A DNA stretch of 64,000 nucleotides, from positions 62,001-126,000 of the forward strand of contig NZ_SRYG01000002.1 in NCBI RefSeq assembly GCF_004793885.1, given 5' to 3'. Below, in pieces: positions 61,634 to 64,000 of the stretch. The notes under the pieces were generated by a model that searched no databases, had not been told where the DNA came from, and worked only from the letters and a program-made list of their open reading frames with translations. The translations under genes and the position numbers were made by a program. This DNA comes from Dubosiella muris (GTDB taxonomy: Bacteria; Bacillota_I; Bacilli_A; Erysipelotrichales; Erysipelotrichaceae). Within the stretch, counting starts at the first letter, position 1; the number at the start of each line of letters is the position of its first letter.

Positions 61634-62515
61634 CTATTCAATGGGCTGCTGGTAAAAGTTGCCGTAAAAGTTCGCCGTTTTGTACGTGTTGACGATGACT
61701 TTGGGATCCGCCTTGCGCACCTGGTCGATGACTTCCCTGGCCTGGTACGAGCTGACAACCGTTTTGCAGATGTAAAACTTTTTGTTGGAGTACGCGCCGT
61801 GGGCTTCGATAATGCTCATGCCATGCCGGCAGCAGCTCATAAACGAGTCGATCACAAGCTGGGGTTTGGCGGTCGTGAACTCGATCGTGATTTGCTCGTA
61901 GCGCTGATACAAACTGGAAATCGTCTTCGTGGACAAAAACTGGAAGATGATCGAATAGCCGGCTTCCTTCCACCCGAATACGAATCCGTAGCACACATAC
62001 ATAAAGCAGTTGAAATAAAATACATAGTCCCAAATGCCTTTATGGATCTTGTTCGAAACGTATTGCGCGATAAAATCCGTTCCGCCTGTCGAACCTCCCG
62101 CTTTGAGCGCCAGAGAAATGGAAAAGCCCCAGAGCACACCGCCAAACAAGATGTTGAGCACCTGGTCGGTGAAGAGCGGTTCGAACTGGCAAAATGTCAG
62201 CAGCAGCGACACGAGCGAAAACTGGATCGTGCTCAAAAGGACAAACCGTTTCGAAATGGCTTTGGCGCATAAAAGCGCGGCTGGAATGTTGAGCAGCAAA
62301 ATCCCGGCCGACGTCGTGAAATCGACGTGGAACAAAGCGAACGCCTTGTGCATAAACAGCGCGATTCCCGTGAAGCCGCCGGAAATGAGATTGCATGGGT
62401 CCATAAACACATTGATGATGTACACTTGAAGAAAGGCGCTCACGCACACCATCGCCAAGGACAAGATCAATCGAAAGACTTTGTTTCGATTCAATCTTTT
62501 AAAAAATTCAATCAT
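61634..62515 (-). CDS. YitT-family membrane protein (DUF161/DUF2179)
   Basis: Membrane protein of 293 residues: five or six N-terminal hydrophobic helices (about 12-195) with the family's SGGFTGIAL and GGSTGGTDFIAQYVSNK, then a cytoplasmic DUF2179 domain (about 205-290; HGMSIIEAHGAYSNKKFYICKT-like core). Function is not established in the family. A TATAAT lies just upstream on the minus strand (RC of ATTATA near 62540). Confidence 0.88.
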   Translation of the reverse strand: MIEFFKRLNRNKVFRLILSLAMVCVSAFLQVYIINVFMDPCNLISGGFTGIALFMHKAFALFHVDFTTSAGILLLNIPAALLCAKAISKRFVLLSTIQFSLVSLLLTFCQFEPLFTDQVLNILFGGVLWGFSISLALKAGGSTGGTDFIAQYVSNKIHKGIWDYVFYFNCFMYVCYGFVFGWKEAGYSIIFQFLSTKTISSLYQRYEQITIEFTTAKPQLVIDSFMSCCRHGMSIIEAHGAYSNKKFYICKTVVSSYQAREVIDQVRKADPKVIVNTYKTANFYGNFYQQPIE

Positions 62516-62627
62516 AATGTTCTCCTGATAATCGCTTCCATTATAACAATCTTTTCTTCAGTTGACAGCCACAAATACCAGTCGTTTCTTTTTCATCGAA
62601 AAGAGAAGCATTTTTTTCAAAAAAGAG

Positions 62628-62656
62628 TTGATTTTCAATCGGTGTCATGGCATAAT
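62628..62656 (+). promoter_or_regulatory. Promoter of the tRNA pair
   Basis: TTGATT (62628-62633), 17 bases, CATAAT (62651-62656), ending 12 bases before tRNA-Cys. Confidence 0.65.
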
Positions 62657-62668
62657 AACTAAGCAATT

Positions 62669-62742
62669 GGTTCCGTAGCCAAGTGGTAAGGCAATAGACT
62701 GCAACTCTGTGATCATCGGTTCAAATCCGATCGGAACCTCCA
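62669..62742 (+). tRNA. tRNA-Cys (anticodon GCA)
   Basis: 74 bases including encoded CCA. Acceptor GGTTCCG/CGGAACC pairs fully; anticodon loop CTGCAAC gives GCA; T-arm ATCGG-TTCAAAT-CCGAT. Discriminator base is T, usual for Cys. Confidence 0.95.
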
Positions 62743-62750
62743 TTTTTTTT

Positions 62751-62838
62751 GGGGTCGTGGCGAAATCGGCAGACGCAACGGACTTAAAATCCGTTGGGAG
62801 TTTATCCCGTGTGGGTTCAAGTCCCACCGTCCCCACCA
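62751..62838 (+). tRNA. tRNA-Leu (anticodon TAA)
   Basis: 88 bases with encoded CCA and the long variable arm of a class II tRNA (GGGA/TCCC). Anticodon loop CTTAAAA gives TAA. Acceptor GGGGTCG against CGTCCCC leaves one T-T mismatch at pair 5-68. Confidence 0.95.
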
Positions 62839-62852
62839 TACTTTTGCGATTT

Positions 62853-62880
62853 AATTCCTCGTTCGAAGGAATTTTTTTTT
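62853..62880 (+). terminator. Terminator of the tRNA pair
   Basis: AATTCCT and AGGAATT followed by a run of T; a second weaker hairpin with T-run (GTCGA-ctcc-TCGAC, 62882-62905) follows. Confidence 0.75.
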
Positions 62881-62927
62881 GCGTCGACTCCTCGACGTCT
62901 TTTTATTTTTCCCTTGATCTTTCCCAC

Positions 62928-62950
62928 AAAAAAAGGGCTTTCGCCCTTTT
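62928..62950 (-). terminator. Terminator of the BI-1 gene
   Basis: AAAAGGGC-GAAA-GCCCTTTT hairpin with seven T on the minus strand, 11 bases past the stop. Confidence 0.85.
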
Positions 62951-62960
62951 CCCGTTTGGT

Positions 62961-63662
62961 TTAGTCGCGGTTGCTGCTCATGCCCAGCAGACGGAGCACG
63001 TACAGGAAAATATTAATGAAGTCCAAATACAGCTCCAGCGCCATAAAGATCGCGAATTTCTCCTGCGTCATGCCCGACGTGTTAGCCATCAGCTGATTTG
63101 TCCGCTGCACATCCCAGGCCGTGATGCCGGTAAACAGCAGCAAGCCCACGATACTGATCAGCCGGGTGTTCATGTTGAATCCAAACAGCATCAAAATCAC
63201 CTGCGTGATAATGAGCGCGCACAAGCCGCCAAGACAAATCGTTCCAAAGCTCGAGAGATCTTTTTTCGTTGTAAACCCGATGACCATCAGGCACGCAAAG
63301 TAAACCGCGCTCACTAAAAACGCGACGAAAATCGTTCCCAGCTGGTAAACGATTCCCAGGGATGTCAGCGAGATTCCCATCGTGATGGCGAAAACGACAA
63401 ACAGCACTTTCATCGTCAAGCTTGACGCGCTGCGCATCGCTCCGGTAAATCCAAACGCGATTCCGAATTGCACAAGCATCAAAATCAGCGGCATCGGCCC
63501 GCGGATAATGGCGAAATACAAGTTGGTCGCGTACATCAAATACGAGGTGGCGGCCGTGATCAGCAGCCCGAAAAACATCCACGTATATGTTTTCAGAAGC
63601 CCGCGGCGCTGCTCGCTCACTCCCGTGAAATTCGAATAGTTATAATCATGATATTGAGGCAT
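62961..63662 (-). CDS. Bax inhibitor-1/YccA-family membrane protein
   Basis: Integral membrane protein of 233 residues with seven hydrophobic helices (about 25-225). Family features: LLKTYTWMFFGLLITAA, MGISLTSLGIVYQLGTIF, GLLLFTGITAWDVQ and the C-terminal ALELYLDFINIFLYVLRLLG. Bacterial homologues act as pH-sensitive Ca2+ leak channels or modulate FtsH. GGAGGG precedes the ATG and TATAAT lies at 63698-63693. Single gene with own terminator. Confidence 0.93.
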   Translation of the reverse strand: MPQYHDYNYSNFTGVSEQRRGLLKTYTWMFFGLLITAATSYLMYATNLYFAIIRGPMPLILMLVQFGIAFGFTGAMRSASSLTMKVLFVVFAITMGISLTSLGIVYQLGTIFVAFLVSAVYFACLMVIGFTTKKDLSSFGTICLGGLCALIITQVILMLFGFNMNTRLISIVGLLLFTGITAWDVQRTNQLMANTSGMTQEKFAIFMALELYLDFINIFLYVLRLLGMSSNRD

Positions 63663-63723
63663 CCATTGCCCTCCTTTCCTAAATTACTACTCATTATAAC
63701 ACACGAACAATAAAAACATAGAC

Positions 63724-63751
63724 AAAGGCATACCAAATCGGCATGCCTTTT
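63724..63751 (-). terminator. Terminator of the edge gene
   Basis: GGCAT-a-CC and GG-c-ATGCC arms (minus strand) with a short T-run, 8 bases past the stop. Confidence 0.6.
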
Positions 63752-63758
63752 CAATCAA

Positions 63759-64000
63759 TTAATCTTTGCGAATGAACTCAAGCAGTTCTGTAGCCGCTTC
63801 GTGCAGTCCATGACGGTTCATCTTGTCAAAGCCAAGATGCGTGTAAATCTCGCCGACAAACACGCCGTTGTCTTTCAAAGACTGGAACACTTCGTCGATG
63901 AGCGGCTCGCACACGTCCTGCTGCTGCATCGGACCGAACGGATTGGCGAAATACGTTGTCGAAATGCCGACTTCCTGCGTCGTTCCCAGCGCCATTCGCT
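63759..64000 (-). CDS. C-terminal fragment of an unidentified protein
   Basis: Only the last 80 or so residues are inside the window; the frame is open to the edge, so the ATG at 63995 is probably internal. The fragment contains STTYFANPFGPMQQQDV and VFVGEIYTHLGFDKMNRHGL, looks like a folded cytoplasmic enzyme domain, and has no membrane segment. I do not recognise the family. Confidence 0.6.
   Translation of the reverse strand, partial: RMALGTTQEVGISTTYFANPFGPMQQQDVCEPLIDEVFQSLKDNGVFVGEIYTHLGFDKMNRHGLHEAATELLEFIRKD

Overview
The window looks like a chromosomal segment of a Bacillota (Firmicutes) bacterium with roughly balanced base composition. The evidence is a monoderm housekeeping block (priA, rsmB, rlmN, PP2C phosphatase, PASTA kinase, rsgA, rpe, thiN, rpmB), Spx, UppP/MraY/MurD, a type III glutamine synthetase, a CcpA-type cre site and sortase-assembled pili. 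A gut-associated lineage such as Erysipelotrichia would fit, but that is inference; no rRNA is present to confirm it. No phage, IS element, CRISPR array or rRNA operon is visible.

Layout. (1) 1-5861, minus strand: a tightly overlapping operon for a reduced type IV pilus/T2SS-like machine. It runs from a lipoprotein transglutaminase through a PilC/GspF platform protein, four small one-helix (pilin-like) proteins and a PilT-like ATPase to a response regulator with an HD-GYP domain that runs off the window. (2) 6026-6976: secreted NlpC/P60 enzyme. (3) 7169-16801, minus strand: a sortase-dependent pilus operon (giant adhesin, major pilin, class C sortase, a small LPYTA-bearing surface protein, a second sortase), followed by a membrane protein and a GH13 enzyme. 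Its 480-bp leader holds two terminator-like hairpins before the first gene. (4) 17282-29497: a nitrogen-assimilation island. YbaK, an ANTAR regulator and a short glutamine synthetase run leftward; type III glutamine synthetase, AsnB, GltB and GltD run rightward. The glnN leader has an intrinsic terminator whose 5' arm can instead form a hexaloop hairpin of the ANTAR type. (5) 29599-38122: mixed accessory genes (hypothetical, XRE regulator, SemiSWEET, a GNAT-RidA fusion, 6-phospho-beta-glucosidase, cyclophilin, GNAT, a membrane/papain-fold-like protein, a frameshifted histidine phosphatase). (6) 38198-46713: pyruvate phosphate dikinase with a cre site, Spx, TrpS, AlkD-like, UppP, MurD, MraY, L28. 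(7) 46780-59373, minus strand: a second membrane/papain-fold-like paralogue and the housekeeping block, with DUF4438, GNAT and a SpoU methyltransferase upstream. (8) 59473-64000: AI-2E-type permease, ArsP_2-like exporter, YitT, tRNA-Cys, tRNA-Leu, BI-1 protein and a truncated gene at the edge.

How the genes work together. GlnN/GlnA with GltBD form the GS-GOGAT cycle, AsnB uses the glutamine, and the ANTAR protein is well placed to control glnN by antitermination. The two surface-appendage operons (T4P-like and sortase pilus) with NlpC/P60 and transglutaminase enzymes suggest an envelope-remodelling, surface-attached lifestyle. PASTA kinase and PP2C phosphatase sit with ribosome-maturation and tRNA/rRNA-modification genes as usual in Firmicutes. 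Two genes (histidine phosphatase, small ORF after RidA) each carry a one-base frameshift, which could be real decay, slippage or assembly error.
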